Source: an uncultured Verrucomicrobiota bacterium
GTDB taxonomy: Bacteria > Verrucomicrobiota > Verrucomicrobiia > Limisphaerales > UBA9464
Direction of reading: 5' to 3'
NCBI GenBank assembly: GCA_903864375.1
Contig: CAIPFS010000366.1
Span: forward strand, 1-6,160
Length of the DNA stretch: 6,160 bases
Numbering within the stretch: the first letter of the stretch is position 1; the number at the start of each line of letters is the position of its first letter. The notes under the pieces are model-generated. The model was not told the DNA's origin and searched no databases. It saw only the letters and a list, made by a program, of their open reading frames with translations. Both the position numbers and the translations under genes were made by a program. This document shows positions 5,825 to 6,160 of this stretch, piece after piece.

Positions 5825-6070
5825 ATGAATGCCCTTTCTGTCCCTCTGGCCGAAGCCAAGAGCAAGCTTTCCGAGCTAATTGACCGTGTCAGTCGCGGGG
5901 AGGAATTTGTCATCACGCGGCATGACACCGCCATTGCCCGCCTCGTCCCGGCTCAGCGTCCCAGCCGGGTCGACCTCTCCGATGCCATCACCAAGATGCG
6001 GGCCGGGCGCATTCTGCGCCGGGCCACCGCTGCCGAAATCAAGTCATGGAAAGAGGAAGGACGTCGGTAA
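5825..6070 (+). CDS. vapB: Type II toxin-antitoxin antitoxin, Phd/YefM family
   Basis: An 81-residue antitoxin, expected to bind and silence the PIN-domain RNase encoded next to it and to repress the shared operon. Residues about 1-46 match the Phd/YefM DNA-binding fold: an A-K-S-K-L-S-E-L-I-D-R-V helix, then GEEFVITRHDTAIARLVP, a form typical of this family. Residues about 50-81, rich in charge (MRAGRILRR, EIKSWKEEGRR), form the toxin-binding tail seen in VapB partners. The stop codon TAA shares its last A with the toxin ATG, the tight coupling usual for these pairs. The ATG at 5825 fits the family start; no Shine-Dalgarno sequence precedes it. The name vapB is used because the partner is VapC-like; by fold it is Phd/YefM. 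Confidence 0.9.
   Translation: MNALSVPLAEAKSKLSELIDRVSRGEEFVITRHDTAIARLVPAQRPSRVDLSDAITKMRAGRILRRATAAEIKSWKEEGRR
6055..6061 (+). promoter_or_regulatory. Ribosome binding site of the toxin gene
   Basis: GGAAGGA within the end of the antitoxin gene lies 8 bases before the toxin ATG at 6070. It is the only clear Shine-Dalgarno-like sequence ahead of a start codon in this window and it supports that start. Confidence 0.6.
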
Positions 6071-6160
6071 TGGCCACTTTTGTTCTCGATTGCTCGGTCA
6101 CCATGGCCTGGTTTTTCGACGATGAAACCACGGCACAAACCGATCAGTTGATGGATCGGC
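6070..6160 (+). CDS. vapC: VapC-like PIN-domain toxin, N-terminal part (cut by window end)
   Basis: Only the first 30 codons are present. They begin MATFVLDCSVTMAWFF and continue with an acidic DDE stretch (residues 17-19), the standard opening of a VapC PIN-domain ribonuclease. D7 in V-L-D-C-S would be the first of the conserved acidic residues that bind Mg2+ in the active site; the others lie beyond the window. VapC toxins cleave RNA, often tRNA or rRNA, and are held inactive by the antitoxin encoded just upstream, with which this gene overlaps by one base (TAATG). A full protein of about 130-140 residues is expected. Whether the gene is intact cannot be judged here. Confidence 0.8.
   Translation, partial: MATFVLDCSVTMAWFFDDETTAQTDQLMDR

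Noticed and set aside
1..6160. Search for CRISPR arrays, tRNA genes, rRNA, insertion-sequence ends or transposase genes.
   Set aside because: No regular repeat-spacer pattern, no tRNA-like cloverleaf or CCA end, no transposase motif and no paired terminal repeats with target duplication were seen by eye.

Overview
The window is GC-rich and densely coding, and it reads as part of a chromosome from the phylum Verrucomicrobiota, probably the Pedosphaera/Limisphaerales side. The main reason is the exported protein in the middle. It combines a Sec signal, an Ig-like domain, a LamG-like domain and a short C-terminal module of the type W-x-C-G-x-L-Q-S-A ... G-P-x-T-D-V ... S-P-W ... Y-F-R, a layout I know mainly from that group. 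No 16S or other phylogenetic marker is present, so the assignment is an inference.

Layout. (1) Bases 1-1878, + strand: the end of one ABC-2 type permease gene, cut by the window start, followed six bases later by a complete, paralogous ABC-2 permease gene. This is the permease pair of a YbhF/YbhS/YbhR-like exporter; the ATPase and membrane-fusion genes would be expected just upstream, outside the window. (2) Bases 1881-1915: a strong intrinsic terminator whose T-run lies on the minus strand, so it ends the next gene, which converges on the permease operon. (3) Bases 1932-3836, - strand: the 634-residue exported Ig/LamG protein with an uncharacterised N-terminal domain. (4) Bases 3837-4038: a 202-base divergent intergenic region with a plausible + strand promoter and small inverted repeats. 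(5) Bases 4039-5547, + strand: a 502-residue TPR-sulfotransferase fusion that keeps the PAPS-binding and catalytic residues at spacings like those of tyrosylprotein sulfotransferases. (6) Bases 5548-5824: a non-coding stretch with a perfect extended -10 box inside an 11-base palindrome, a G-run/C-run hairpin, and repeated ACTCG/CGAGT words. (7) Bases 5825-6160, + strand: a type II toxin-antitoxin pair, a Phd/YefM-type antitoxin overlapping by one base the start of a VapC-like PIN toxin that is cut by the window end.

The permeases form one operon and the toxin-antitoxin genes another. The exported protein and the sulfotransferase are divergent neighbours, and a functional link between them is only a possibility. 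I see no clear sign of a wholly new multi-gene system. The points most worth following are the sulfotransferase and its neighbour, the unknown domain of the exported protein, and the structured region upstream of the toxin-antitoxin operon.
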